Shown: positions 8,835-17,787, counted from the first letter of the stretch. The stretch: DNA of 41,476 bases from Phycisphaeraceae bacterium (GCA_002716625.1 PBAS01000029.1:1-41476), one strand, 5' to 3'. Numbers and translations: made by a program. Notes: generated by a model from the sequence alone, not told the origin.

Positions 8835-8880
8835 TAGCATCCACGCATGCCCGGGATCAGGACATGAATCGTGGATGTTA
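8835..8880 (-). other. Long inverted repeat between DUF4091 and dioxygenase genes
   Basis: TAGCATCCACG at 8835-8845 pairs with CGTGGATGTTA at 8870-8880 (11 pairs, one G-U), and the 24-base loop contains two CATG segments that can pair again. It lies in the 126-base gap between two minus-strand genes. It may attenuate or process a shared transcript, or be a protein site; there is no T tract. Confidence 0.35.
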
Positions 8881-8902
8881 AATGACAACTTGTTATGAAG
8901 TG

Positions 8903-10651
8903 TTAGGGGTGTAGTTTCTCAATAAGCTGTGCCGCATTACGCCGTTGGGCGGGGAGATTACCGTTGCTGTCAAGATTCTTAAGAAATTCCCTGGCTTTGC
9001 TGCGATTGGCTCCGGTTCCTTCGCCGGCATCGATCATGTTTTGGAGTGTTGTCATGTAGCGTACATCATCTACTGCAGCTCGCCATCCCTGCGAGCCCCA
9101 GGTGATCATGACACCATCGGTGGTTGGATAGGAAAATGGATGATTTAGCCAACTGCCATGGGTGGTGTGAATGCGATCATAGGCTTGGTAGCGTCCAGAG
9201 GTGCATTGATAGCCATAGGGCCACGGTCCGTCCATGCCACTGGTGTACATGTCGATCCCATAGTTACGCCGGTACGCATATGGGCGACATTCGCCGGTCT
9301 GCGGTCTTGCGTAGTTGAAGATACGTCCGCCTTTGGCGTGGATGCGGCGGATGACACGTGGTGGGATCTGTTTGGGGTTGTGGGGGTCACCTTGAACATT
9401 GGCCACATCCACATAGTCACCCAGGTAGTCATGGAAATTGGGGCTGACGGCGAGCATGATTTTAGCGCCGAGTTTCTGGAGGACCTTGAACGCGCGGATT
9501 TCAGCTTTGAGTTTCTGGTCCTGAACCTCGTCAATACCATACACGCAGACTTCAGGAATTCCACGTCGTTTAGACCAACGCAAAACCGCTTTGATCGTTC
9601 GTTCCATTCTCTGAAGAAAGGGTTTGTCAATGATCCAGGGATCATGTTTGTAGAAGTCCGTGAGCATATCGGGGCGCCCCGATGATGTGGTTTTCGGGGT
9701 CCAGAACAATGTCTGTTTCCTCACGGGGAATCCGGCCTTTTCACGAAGGTCCATCACGCGGTCTATATTGGAAAAATCAAAGGTCTTGCCGTTAGGTTGG
9801 TCGCCAGTGATGGGTTCGCAGACCGTCGTGTTTTCGACACCATGGGCCCGCAGGTCGCACAGTTCGGCGAGCATCTGCTGGGGGGTGCGGTATTTGGAGT
9901 GTGAAATGTTACTCCAAGGTGCCGTAATAAAACTGTCGTAATACTGCATGTATTGCAACGCCGGTTGATCCAGATGAATGGGGGTGACATCAAGGGTGAT
10001 GGGAATGGCGATCGACGCTCGTTTTGGTGCACGGATGCGGATCTGGCCTTGGTATCGGCCGGGGACGGTATCGGGTGGCAGATATACCGTGACCCAGATC
10101 TGTTTGGATTCATTGGCACGTAGTTGGAAGGGTAAGAGCTTTGGTGAGTCGGTTGGCAGGCCGGTGAATCGATAGATGTTATCCTGGCGCTTTCGATCGA
10201 AATCAATCAATTCATCATCTTTAAGCAGCAATTCCGGTGCCAGATGTAACTGGTCACGGCTCATGATATAGCCACCACCATCGATTCCCGGGTTTTCTCG
10301 TCCCGCGTCGGATTTTGAACCCATGGCCAACACATCAAATTCAGCATTGGTTGACTTTCGTGGATCTGCCCAGACACCCAGTCCGGCCATGTACCAGCAT
10401 TTGACAATATGTAGATCAACCTGATCTGACGCAATTCGATGACGTCCACAACGCAGTGCGGATGCATCAATTCGTATGTTGTTGATCGTTCGGGGGCTAT
10501 GAAGGACAAAACTGGCTGGTAAATATTGAGTGCAGGCTCCCCATGGATGAATGCTTGGCGATTTGGTTGTGCGGGGGGGCTTGGTATCTGGGCCAATACG
10601 CCTGTTGGTGATTGGGTTGGGCAGGCTCCAGGTATGTAGTCCACTTGCCAT
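8903..10651 (-). CDS. DUF4091-type glycoside-hydrolase-like protein
   Basis: A 582-residue protein. Residues about 45-230 resemble the N-terminal beta-sandwich of DUF4091 proteins (IRIDASALRC..., then VTVYLPPDTVPGRYQGQIRI near residue 190). The middle looks like a TIM barrel with VCVYGIDEVQDQ near residue 380, where the acidic residues sit as in retaining glycosidases. The C-terminus has the family's GVMITWGSQGWRAAVDDVRYMTTLQ segment (about residues 515-540). DUF4091 proteins are glycosidase-like and usually exported, but none of the available starts here gives a signal peptide. Another frame just upstream (10742 downward) contains AGDVLLLTLMGSYTYQWSTP, so the N-terminus may be misplaced or frameshifted. 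It is divergent from the membrane protein gene at 10.8 kb. Confidence 0.7.
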   Translation of the reverse strand: MASGLHTWSLPNPITNRRIGPDTKPPRTTKSPSIHPWGACTQYLPASFVLHSPRTINNIRIDASALRCGRHRIASDQVDLHIVKCWYMAGLGVWADPRKSTNAEFDVLAMGSKSDAGRENPGIDGGGYIMSRDQLHLAPELLLKDDELIDFDRKRQDNIYRFTGLPTDSPKLLPFQLRANESKQIWVTVYLPPDTVPGRYQGQIRIRAPKRASIAIPITLDVTPIHLDQPALQYMQYYDSFITAPWSNISHSKYRTPQQMLAELCDLRAHGVENTTVCEPITGDQPNGKTFDFSNIDRVMDLREKAGFPVRKQTLFWTPKTTSSGRPDMLTDFYKHDPWIIDKPFLQRMERTIKAVLRWSKRRGIPEVCVYGIDEVQDQKLKAEIRAFKVLQKLGAKIMLAVSPNFHDYLGDYVDVANVQGDPHNPKQIPPRVIRRIHAKGGRIFNYARPQTGECRPYAYRRNYGIDMYTSGMDGPWPYGYQCTSGRYQAYDRIHTTHGSWLNHPFSYPTTDGVMITWGSQGWRAAVDDVRYMTTLQNMIDAGEGTGANRSKAREFLKNLDSNGNLPAQRRNAAQLIEKLHP

Positions 10652-10851
10652 GCGGTGTGCTCCATTGGTATGTGTAAGAACCCATGAGAGTTAGAAGCAG
10701 TACATCGCCTGCAAATGTAGATCCAGCCTTGCCTAGCTGCAAATCGTGTCCTCAAGGTAATATTACTCGGATTTGTATTTGATACGTTTCTCCGATAGAC
10801 CTACGGTACGGCCTTCTTCTACTGACAGTGGACTGGTGTTTGAGATCTTTC

Positions 10852-12645
10852 ATGGCAGACTCAATGCGTGATGGCATGAAGGGTTCAGGGGCCCGGGACC
10901 CTCAGGATGGTCACGTTGATTTGAATTCGACGGCCTCGCGTTGGACGGCAAGTTCCATCCTGGCGGTATATGTCATTACACTTTGTATTGATGGCACGTT
11001 GAGGCGGCGACAGGTTTCGGCTGAGCCTTCTTTCTGGGACCTTCAAGATACGGATGCATTGGTTGTCTGGCTGGGCGATATGGTTGCTGGGCAGTTGATG
11101 ATCGCAGCGCAATACCTGGTTCTAGGTGGTCTTGTTGCATGGGCGATTGGACGAACCGCGCGGGGGTTGCGCCCCGGCCGTATTCTTGCCTGGGCCTGGG
11201 TGGTGTGTGCCCTGTTGGTCTGTGCAATTAAGCCGATCGCTGCTGGGGGTTATGTCGCGCCGGAACTGCTCCTGTGTCCCATGCTCGTTTCTTTTGTCGG
11301 AGTCTGGCTTGTTTGGGAACTGCAAAAAGGCTTTGTGGCATGGATCTGGATGGTCCCCAAGCTCGCGTTTATATTCATCTTTTTGGTCGGCGGCGCGGTG
11401 GCGTTTATGGCCGTGGCGTTAGAAGCGGAGCCTTTGGCTTTTGAAGCAGCACAAGTGACTTCCAAGCACAAGCGTAGGCTTGTGTCCATCGTCCGGAAAA
11501 GTCATTTTGATCGTCCCATGGGCCATGATTCGCGTCGGCTTCGCTTATCTGAAGGTGAAATTGATCTGTTGATCGCTTGGGGGCTTTCCTTGGGTGATCA
11601 AGGTCGCAAGGCCAGGGTCATACTCGATGAAAATCGTGCAACACTGTTGGCTTGTATGGCTGTGCCGGTAGTTGGGATGGGTGATCGATATCTTAATTTT
11701 CAGGTCACCAGTGGCATTAATTGGTTGGATCAGGAACTGGATGTGCGGATTGAACGGTTGCAGGTCGGGCGGCTTCGACTCCCGGCAATTGTGGGTCGCT
11801 GGCTGTCGGATGCAATGTGGACCCAACTTCACCGTGATCCAGATGTGATGGAAATGATCTCATCAGTCATAAAGTTGAAAGTGATGCCGGATGCCTTTGA
11901 GGTTGTTTATCGGTCAGGTGGTTTTGGGAATCGTGTGGTTCCATCTTTGGTTGCTCGGCTGGGTGCTCACCCGGATCTTATTGAGGCCACCCGATCATAT
12001 GTCCATCACTTGATTGAGAGTGCACCCGCCATGCCACGTGGTGAAGAACGGTTTGGTGCATTTTTGCGTACAGCCTTTGCCTTTGCCATGCAGCGATCCG
12101 CGCGGAATGATCCTATTACAGAAAATCGCGCTGCAATCTATGCCCTGGCCCTCCTGTTGGGTCACGCCAAGATTGAACTGCTCATCGGTCCGGTGATTGA
12201 TCAGGTGGCCGAGCGTCAAGCAGAAAAGGATATTGGTCGTGTGACATTGCGCCGGCGCGTGGATTGGACCAAGCACTTCTTCGTGAGCGCAGCTTTGGCG
12301 ATCATGTCCACTGGGGTGGCCAGTGATGCGGTTGGTCTGCTCAAGGAGGAATTGGATGCTGGTTGGGGTGGTAGTGGCTTTTCCTTCGCTGACCTGCTTG
12401 CCGATCGGGCCGGCACCATGTTTGCGTTGGCGGCGACACGAGATGAGTACTCTGCTCGTCAAATGCAACAAGGCATTGTGGTCAACTTTCAGGTTGGCGA
12501 CGTGTTCCCTTCGGCCAGAGGTTTGCCGGAGGGGGTTACCGGTCAGCAACTGGCCAAAGAATTTGGTGGTACCCAAGGTGAGGAATATAAAAAGCTTGAG
12601 CAGGAAATCGAGCGGCGCCTCGCGGGCTGTCAGGCGCTGCGGTGA
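10852..12645 (+). CDS. Membrane protein of unknown function with large soluble domain
   Basis: A protein of about 597 residues from ATG 10852 (a GTG at 10828 would add 8). Four or five hydrophobic helices lie in the first 190 residues, for example ILAVYVITLCI, GQLMIAAQYLVLGGLVAWAIG, AWAWVVCALLVCAI and LAFIFIFLVGGAVAFMAVAL. A large domain follows with LRLSEGEIDLLIAWGLSLG, a beta-rich YLNFQVTSGINW...IERLQVGRLRLP stretch near residues 290-320, and a C-terminal FSFADLLADRAGTMFALAATRD. I recall similar unnamed membrane proteins in Gammaproteobacteria with this LPxGL/DLAADRAGT pattern, but cannot name a function. Its TGA overlaps the GTG of the downstream propeller gene, so the two may be co-translated. 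It could be an envelope assembly or secretion component. Confidence 0.6.
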   Translation: MADSMRDGMKGSGARDPQDGHVDLNSTASRWTASSILAVYVITLCIDGTLRRRQVSAEPSFWDLQDTDALVVWLGDMVAGQLMIAAQYLVLGGLVAWAIGRTARGLRPGRILAWAWVVCALLVCAIKPIAAGGYVAPELLLCPMLVSFVGVWLVWELQKGFVAWIWMVPKLAFIFIFLVGGAVAFMAVALEAEPLAFEAAQVTSKHKRRLVSIVRKSHFDRPMGHDSRRLRLSEGEIDLLIAWGLSLGDQGRKARVILDENRATLLACMAVPVVGMGDRYLNFQVTSGINWLDQELDVRIERLQVGRLRLPAIVGRWLSDAMWTQLHRDPDVMEMISSVIKLKVMPDAFEVVYRSGGFGNRVVPSLVARLGAHPDLIEATRSYVHHLIESAPAMPRGEERFGAFLRTAFAFAMQRSARNDPITENRAAIYALALLLGHAKIELLIGPVIDQVAERQAEKDIGRVTLRRRVDWTKHFFVSAALAIMSTGVASDAVGLLKEELDAGWGGSGFSFADLLADRAGTMFALAATRDEYSARQMQQGIVVNFQVGDVFPSARGLPEGVTGQQLAKEFGGTQGEEYKKLEQEIERRLAGCQALR

Positions 12646-14255
12646 CGAGCATGGTGGTTGCCGTTAATATGACTGCCATGAAATATGAGCAGGCAGAAAA
12701 TCCACTGGCTGAGTCGTTCGATCCGGACCAATTGATCACGGCATGGCGAAATATGGCCAATGAGCAGGTCATGTTTCCGATGGATATGTCGACCATTCCA
12801 GTCCGGATTGACCATTGCCGGCAATTGTTTGTCGATAATTACCTCATTGCCGACACGGAGCATGTGACGCGACGGACACATGAGCCGCAGCGTCATCCAG
12901 ATAATCCGATTGTCAGGTCAGCTGAGGAAAATATTGGTAATGGAATTGCGATTGGGTTTGTTCTGCAGTTTGATGAGCCGCCTTGTTTTCGGATGTGGTA
13001 TGTCTCGGATCCCAAGCATCATTTGCGCGAAGACGAGGGAGATTTGATCCGGTACATGGTTTGTTATGCAACATCTGATGATGGCATTCATTGGGATAAG
13101 CCTAATCTTGATATGTATACCGTTCCAGGCACCGAGCAACGTAATATCGTATTGCCGTACGGTACATTGCAGGGATTGTTTTATGAGCCGGAGGAACCGG
13201 ATGCTCAAAAACGTTTCAAGGCGCTGATATGCGTCGAGGCGCGTTTGCCTGATCGTGGGCCGCACACCATTCCGGAGGGTTACTATCTTCATACCTCGCC
13301 CGACGGGATTCATTGGCAGGGCGATCTGTCGCGTTATAAGATTGCTGGGCTGGAGAGCACCCGTCGAGTGCGCCGTGGTGTTGTGACGTACTTGGACAAG
13401 AAGATGATTCCTTATCCGAATAATGGGATAGGGGACTCGTCCATATTCTGGTCGGATACCATCCGGGGGAAATATATCTGTGATGTGAAGTTTCTTCTTC
13501 CGGGAAAACTACGTTGCCGTGGCATTATGGAGAGCGATGACCTGATTCATTGGACCCGGCCGGTCCCTACCTTTTTCGGTCGGGAAGGACAAAACCAGAT
13601 CTATGGTCATACGGGCTTTGCGTATCAGGGTATTTATATTGGGATGCGTTATGTGTACGTCGTTGAAAGAACTGAGCACCATTCGAACAATATTGAGTTG
13701 GACTGCAGTCGTGACGCCAAGGTTTGGACCCGTGTCGCCGCTGGCGAGCCATTTATGGGTTTTAACCCAAGGCATGATACTTGGGACGCAAGCAAGGTAA
13801 GGCCGTTTTCCATCCTGGAGGTTGGGGATGAAATATGGATTTATTATGGTGGTAAACCAACTGCGCTTGAGACCGAGAACCCCGATCTCCCCAAGTCGCA
13901 TCACAGTGACAATGCAATAGGTCTTGCTACTTTGAAACGCGATCGTTTTGTGTCCATCCAGGCGCGCGATCAGGTTGGCATGCTGCAGACGAGGCCGCTT
14001 ACCTTTCGCGGAACTCGTTTGCATGTCAACGCCGACGTGGCTGACGGCGGCGAACTGAAGGTGGCCGTGGTCAATCGTGATGGTCAAGTGGTACCAGATT
14101 ATGGTGCTGTGCAGTGTGATACGGTTCGCGGCGATGGGATCGATTTGCCGGTCACCTGGAATGGGGGCGCCGGGCTTGATGCCTTGCAGGGCAGGTCAGT
14201 GGGGCTGCGTTTTGAACTGCGGCATGCAGACTTGTTTTCATTCTGGATTGATTGA
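12642..14255 (+). CDS. Asp-box propeller protein, glycosidase-like, paralog A
   Basis: A 537-residue protein with no signal peptide. It begins with VRIDHCRQLFVDNYLIAD, a motif shared by the three paralogs here, followed by blades bearing sialidase-like Asp-box variants: ATSDDGIHWDKP near residue 145, TSPDGIHWQGDL near 220, ESDDLIHWTRP near 298 and CSRDAKVWTRV near 355. These recall the five-bladed propellers of GH32/43/117-like enzymes. A C-terminal beta-sandwich (about 440-537) ends in LRFELRHADLFSFWID. A glycosidase or lyase role on a sugar substrate is likely but unproven. GTG 12642 overlaps the upstream stop; in-frame ATGs at 12651, 12669 and 12678 are alternatives, and comparison with paralog C supports the last. 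It is closest to paralog C (37938-39476). Confidence 0.75.
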   Translation: MTSMVVAVNMTAMKYEQAENPLAESFDPDQLITAWRNMANEQVMFPMDMSTIPVRIDHCRQLFVDNYLIADTEHVTRRTHEPQRHPDNPIVRSAEENIGNGIAIGFVLQFDEPPCFRMWYVSDPKHHLREDEGDLIRYMVCYATSDDGIHWDKPNLDMYTVPGTEQRNIVLPYGTLQGLFYEPEEPDAQKRFKALICVEARLPDRGPHTIPEGYYLHTSPDGIHWQGDLSRYKIAGLESTRRVRRGVVTYLDKKMIPYPNNGIGDSSIFWSDTIRGKYICDVKFLLPGKLRCRGIMESDDLIHWTRPVPTFFGREGQNQIYGHTGFAYQGIYIGMRYVYVVERTEHHSNNIELDCSRDAKVWTRVAAGEPFMGFNPRHDTWDASKVRPFSILEVGDEIWIYYGGKPTALETENPDLPKSHHSDNAIGLATLKRDRFVSIQARDQVGMLQTRPLTFRGTRLHVNADVADGGELKVAVVNRDGQVVPDYGAVQCDTVRGDGIDLPVTWNGGAGLDALQGRSVGLRFELRHADLFSFWID

Positions 14256-14306
14256 TTCTTGCAGCAGGTCTAAGTGGTAGCGGCCATGTGTTTCTCGGGA
14301 GGGCAT

Positions 14307-15923
14307 TCATGTTTTTCGCGAGTGCAATTGGCCTACTGTGTCGGTGGGGCCAGTGAAGCCAGGGCCACCGGCGGCAACATAGCCATGGCTGGCGCCCGTG
14401 TGGTTTGAGCTGATCCAAAAGGCATAAAGCTGTCCATATTTTAAATGAAATCGCAGGCGTACCGGCCGGCCGGCTACTTGGCTCAGGTCTGAATTGCTTT
14501 TCCATTGAACCATTTGGCAAGTGGTATCGCCGGTGACAGGACGGCAGTGTGCCTGGGTAAATGGCGCGATTACCTGCCCGTTTTTATCCAGGACTTCAGC
14601 TGCTACCTCCCCATTTACATTTACAAACAGGTGTTTGCCGTTGAAGGTCACCGGTCGTGTGGTTAGCGTTCCGGGTTTGCCCATGGCATCCATGGATGCA
14701 AAGCCATCACGACGCATGATTGCAAGGCCGGTTGTACCCCGGGCATCACGATGTCCCCCTTGGTGGTCAGACCTTCTCCCCGCACGGCCACTGACGTAAA
14801 TATACAGTTTGTCGTCATTGATCAGGCAAATCCCTCCTGCAGTTTGTACGTTCCCCCAATTCCAGTCATCGGCTTGTTCAGATACCCCGATGACGGGTTT
14901 TCTAAAGGGGCGATCCCAGTGGAATCCGTCTCGACTGAATCCAAGATGGACCTGGTTACGCTTGGGGCGGTCGTTCTGTTTGCCGGCGTAATATGTTTCG
15001 AGAATGGCGAATCCGCCTAGTAGGATACTCTCGTATGCAACTGCATCCAGGTTGTATACCTTTGGCCTGCCGATATCAGAGTCTGGATGAATTGGGTCAA
15101 GTTCGTCGGTGGCGGTCCACAATAATGCCTCGTCCATCTTCCCCCACATCGGAGATTTTTCGAGGTCTTCTTGTTCCCAATAACGCACCATGCGTTCGGG
15201 GTCTTCAAGTCCTTCAATACGGCCCGTGGCCTTGATGCTGTGGACCCACACTTTCCGGAACGGGTTGTAGAAAATTGTCATCCGGTCATGGCCCTCACCG
15301 GCCCGGGCGATTTCATCGCTCCAGTGAATGCCGTCAGGGGAATAGTGCAGGACGAAGCCACGCCTTGGTTTTTTTTCAAAGCGATACAACTTGTATCTGC
15401 GGTTGGGGTCCTTTTCGAAAAGGTCAAGCCAGACAGTGGTTGAGTCGCGATTGCTGTAATGAACAATGTTGGTGCCCGGAACCACATCAAGTTTTGGCTT
15501 TTTCCAGTGTATTCCATCGGTTGATGTGGCGTAGCACAATCCATACAACATTCCGGCCATGTACCACATCTTGAATAGTTGATCCTGTGGGTCATACCAG
15601 ACGCCATCACTGAAGGGCATTGCACTGGGGCCCTGGATCCATTTGCCACGGCTTACCAGAAAATGCATTCCCTTGTTTTCCCATGTGTGATCTGGAACCA
15701 GAACTGGGCTGGCAGGGTGGTATTGCGCGGTGTGAAAAGTTCGGTCAAGTGTCGTGTGGCTGATGAGAAAGTCATCAACGAAAAGTTGCCGGCCGATGTT
15801 GATCCGGATCACCGTAGGCGGTGATTCTAGGTAGGCCGGCTTGGCTGCTTTTAATGTGAGTTGCGAATAACGCGGTGGCCAAGAGCCTGGAAGTTCAATG
15901 CCATTGTGCAAGGTTTGCGGCAA
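14307..15923 (-). CDS. Asp-box propeller protein, glycosidase-like, paralog B
   Basis: A 538-residue divergent member of the same family. It has IRINIGRQLFVDDFLISHTTL near residues 40-60, then ATSTDGIHWKKP near 135, YSPDGIHWSDE near 195 and FSRDGFHWDRP near 325 as Asp-box-like loops, and LTTRPVTFNGKHLFVNVNGEV opening the C-terminal beta-sandwich that ends LRFHLKYGQLYAFWIS. A 28-residue Gly/Thr/Ser-rich tail follows. The reading frame has no ATG near its start; TTG 15923 is the best candidate, and the N-terminus is unsure. It converges with paralog A (gap 51 bases) and lies downstream of a PhyH oxygenase on the same strand (gap 68 bases). A cytosolic sugar-active enzyme is the best guess. Confidence 0.7.
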   Translation of the reverse strand: MPQTLHNGIELPGSWPPRYSQLTLKAAKPAYLESPPTVIRINIGRQLFVDDFLISHTTLDRTFHTAQYHPASPVLVPDHTWENKGMHFLVSRGKWIQGPSAMPFSDGVWYDPQDQLFKMWYMAGMLYGLCYATSTDGIHWKKPKLDVVPGTNIVHYSNRDSTTVWLDLFEKDPNRRYKLYRFEKKPRRGFVLHYSPDGIHWSDEIARAGEGHDRMTIFYNPFRKVWVHSIKATGRIEGLEDPERMVRYWEQEDLEKSPMWGKMDEALLWTATDELDPIHPDSDIGRPKVYNLDAVAYESILLGGFAILETYYAGKQNDRPKRNQVHLGFSRDGFHWDRPFRKPVIGVSEQADDWNWGNVQTAGGICLINDDKLYIYVSGRAGRRSDHQGGHRDARGTTGLAIMRRDGFASMDAMGKPGTLTTRPVTFNGKHLFVNVNGEVAAEVLDKNGQVIAPFTQAHCRPVTGDTTCQMVQWKSNSDLSQVAGRPVRLRFHLKYGQLYAFWISSNHTGASHGYVAAGGPGFTGPTDTVGQLHSRKT

Positions 15924-15991
15924 TTTCGTCCGGTCCTTTCGTGAAGTGGATTTGGCTTTAGCACCAGCTCGGCGGCGTTTCAGTCATGGAT

Positions 15992-16744
15992 TCACCGGCA
16001 AATCTTACCGTTATGAAGAAAAGAAATCGCCTGTCGGGTTGTCCCTACTTTTGCGGGCATTGCATGCGGCGAATATTGCGCAAGGTAGATGCGGCGAATA
16101 CCGCCAGTCGTGTTTGCGCCGCTACGGTGTAGGGTGCGGCTGGAAAATATCGCAATGCCACCGGCAGCCATCTCAATGGGGTCGCCGGGATCATCGCCGT
16201 CATAATCCACCAGGTCGTTGGTGTCAGCCAGTCTCTGGTGCGGTCGTAGCCCACTGCCTCCTGCCCGGGATGCGGGAAGAATATATATGATTCCGTTTGA
16301 CCGATTTGCATCGTCCAGTGCGCACCAACAACTGATGTAGGGCTTGTGCGGTTCGGGAATGTTGCCCGAGTCCTGGTGCCAACTAAAATTCATTCCAACC
16401 TCTGCGCACTTTACAACAAACTGGTTCTTGAAAAGGAATGCGTTCGGTCCAATTGTTGCACGGCAGATTTCAGCCATGTAAGGGCTCAAAATGAAATCCG
16501 CCAGGCATGGCATTTGGGCATAAGCCCCGTCAATAAAATACCGCTTGTTCTTGTGCGTGATGTCATAGACGGTCACGTCCCGTCGGTCCATGTCGGCATC
16601 GGTGCGGGAAATCAACCGTACGCAGGTGTCACGTGGCAATTGAAGGTGTGGTGGTGGGATCATGTTTTCCATGAGGAAGAATCCTTCGGCATGGAACTGT
16701 TGTTTTGGGGAATTCGTAATGTTGGTGGTTTGTTTGCTCGTCAT
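15992..16744 (-). CDS. PhyH-family Fe(II)/2-oxoglutarate oxygenase
   Basis: A 250-residue protein with clear PhyH features: H123-Q-D125 in FSWHQDSGNI (iron ligands), WCALDDANRSNGIIYILPASR near residues 140-160, and distal H206 in FSSRTLHRSGANTTGGIRRIY, with R217 as the likely 2-oxoglutarate ligand. Cytoplasmic oxidation of a small molecule is expected. It is transcribed toward paralog B of the propeller family and divergently from another PhyH gene across a 161-base region. The HQD and GxxYILPxSR motifs are more canonical than in the PhyH gene at 7.9 kb. ATG at 16744 is the first in frame. Confidence 0.85.
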   Translation of the reverse strand: MTSKQTTNITNSPKQQFHAEGFFLMENMIPPPHLQLPRDTCVRLISRTDADMDRRDVTVYDITHKNKRYFIDGAYAQMPCLADFILSPYMAEICRATIGPNAFLFKNQFVVKCAEVGMNFSWHQDSGNIPEPHKPYISCWCALDDANRSNGIIYILPASRAGGSGLRPHQRLADTNDLVDYDGDDPGDPIEMAAGGIAIFSSRTLHRSGANTTGGIRRIYLAQYSPHAMPAKVGTTRQAISFLHNGKICR

Positions 16745-16829
16745 TAGGAACGGGTTGTGGGGGCCTGGGTATATGCCATGAGTTTGGGTTTCGGCTGTTG
16801 AGGTTGGTGATTGTCGTCATGCCGCGTAA

Positions 16830-16858
16830 TTGACTGCAAGGTGATGTTCGTGTTTTAT
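16830..16858 (+). promoter_or_regulatory. Possible promoter for the plus-strand PhyH gene
   Basis: TTGACT at 16830-16835 is followed after 17 bases by TTTTAT at 16853-16858, about 48 bases before the ATG at 16906. The -10 is weak. It lies in the region shared with the divergent PhyH gene. Confidence 0.25.
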
Positions 16859-16905
16859 GGTCTATGATTAGGGTTTTGCGGTAGTTTTAGAGGACTGGAA
16901 TTGTC

Positions 16906-17709
16906 ATGATACAGGAACTTGGTCACCAGGCATGGGCTGAGTATCAAGCGCAAGGCTACTTGCGCCTGGGGAAAATAATCAATGATGAACAACTGGCCAC
17001 TCTTCAGCAGCGGATCGATGACATCATGCTGGGCGATGCCGATGTTGATTATGACGTGATGACCATGCAACGCGACACAGAAACAGGCCAGTACGGTGAT
17101 CTAGAAAGACTGTCAAAAGGATTTAAGGGGTCAACACTTAACTATCGAAAGATTGAACAGTTGGAATTTGACCGTGAGTTTCTCAATTTCATGCAGCGTC
17201 CCCTGTTTCGCGAGATCTGTGCTCGTGTCTATGGTGTGCGGGCAGCAATTGCCTGTAGGCGGGCGATGTTTTTCAACAAGCCGTCAAGGCGTGGAACGCT
17301 TTTACCCTGGCATCAAGATCGATGGTCTGACTTTGATCGGGATCCCCTGGTGACCCTGTGGGCGGCTTTGGATCCGGCTACAGTGGCCAATGGTTGCGTT
17401 CAGGTGATACCAGGGAGCCACAGGGCGCTGGTTAACCCAGATCATGGTGCGGGTTTTCTTACTGAACGCCAGCAGTCTGAAATAGATGAAAGCAAGGCTG
17501 TTAACCTGGAGGTGGAAGCCGGAGAGGTCCTGCTGTTGCATAACTGGCTTCTGCATCGATCCGATACGAATCGAACGGATGTTGCAAGACGGGCTTTCAG
17601 TGTCTGTTACATGGATGCCTGTACCACTTCAAAATCGGGCAAGACATTTTCAATCATCTTTGGCCCGGGCGCATTGAACTCTAAAGGCTTGCCAGGGCAG
17701 GCAGTGTAG
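16906..17709 (+). CDS. PhyH-family Fe(II)/2-oxoglutarate oxygenase
   Basis: A 267-residue PhyH protein. The iron triad is H136-Q-D138 in LLPWHQDRWSDF plus H217 in LLLHNWLLHRSDTNRT, and R228 or R229 should bind 2-oxoglutarate. LWAALDPATVANGCVQVIPGSH (about 151-172) is the family's central strand. It is the plus-strand half of a divergent pair with 15992-16744, and the third oxygenase of the island. The short C-terminal tail contains GPGALNSKGLPGQAV. The ATG at 16906 is preceded by a purine-rich TTAGAGGACTGG (GAGGA about 11 bases upstream), which supports the start. Substrate not known. Confidence 0.85.
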   Translation: MIQELGHQAWAEYQAQGYLRLGKIINDEQLATLQQRIDDIMLGDADVDYDVMTMQRDTETGQYGDLERLSKGFKGSTLNYRKIEQLEFDREFLNFMQRPLFREICARVYGVRAAIACRRAMFFNKPSRRGTLLPWHQDRWSDFDRDPLVTLWAALDPATVANGCVQVIPGSHRALVNPDHGAGFLTERQQSEIDESKAVNLEVEAGEVLLLHNWLLHRSDTNRTDVARRAFSVCYMDACTTSKSGKTFSIIFGPGALNSKGLPGQAV

Positions 17710-17787
17710 TTTGATCGTGATTTTTCTAACCAGGTCACTCTTGCCGTGGATGGCGGTTACATGGTACGCCGGTGTGGGCGGCAGGAA

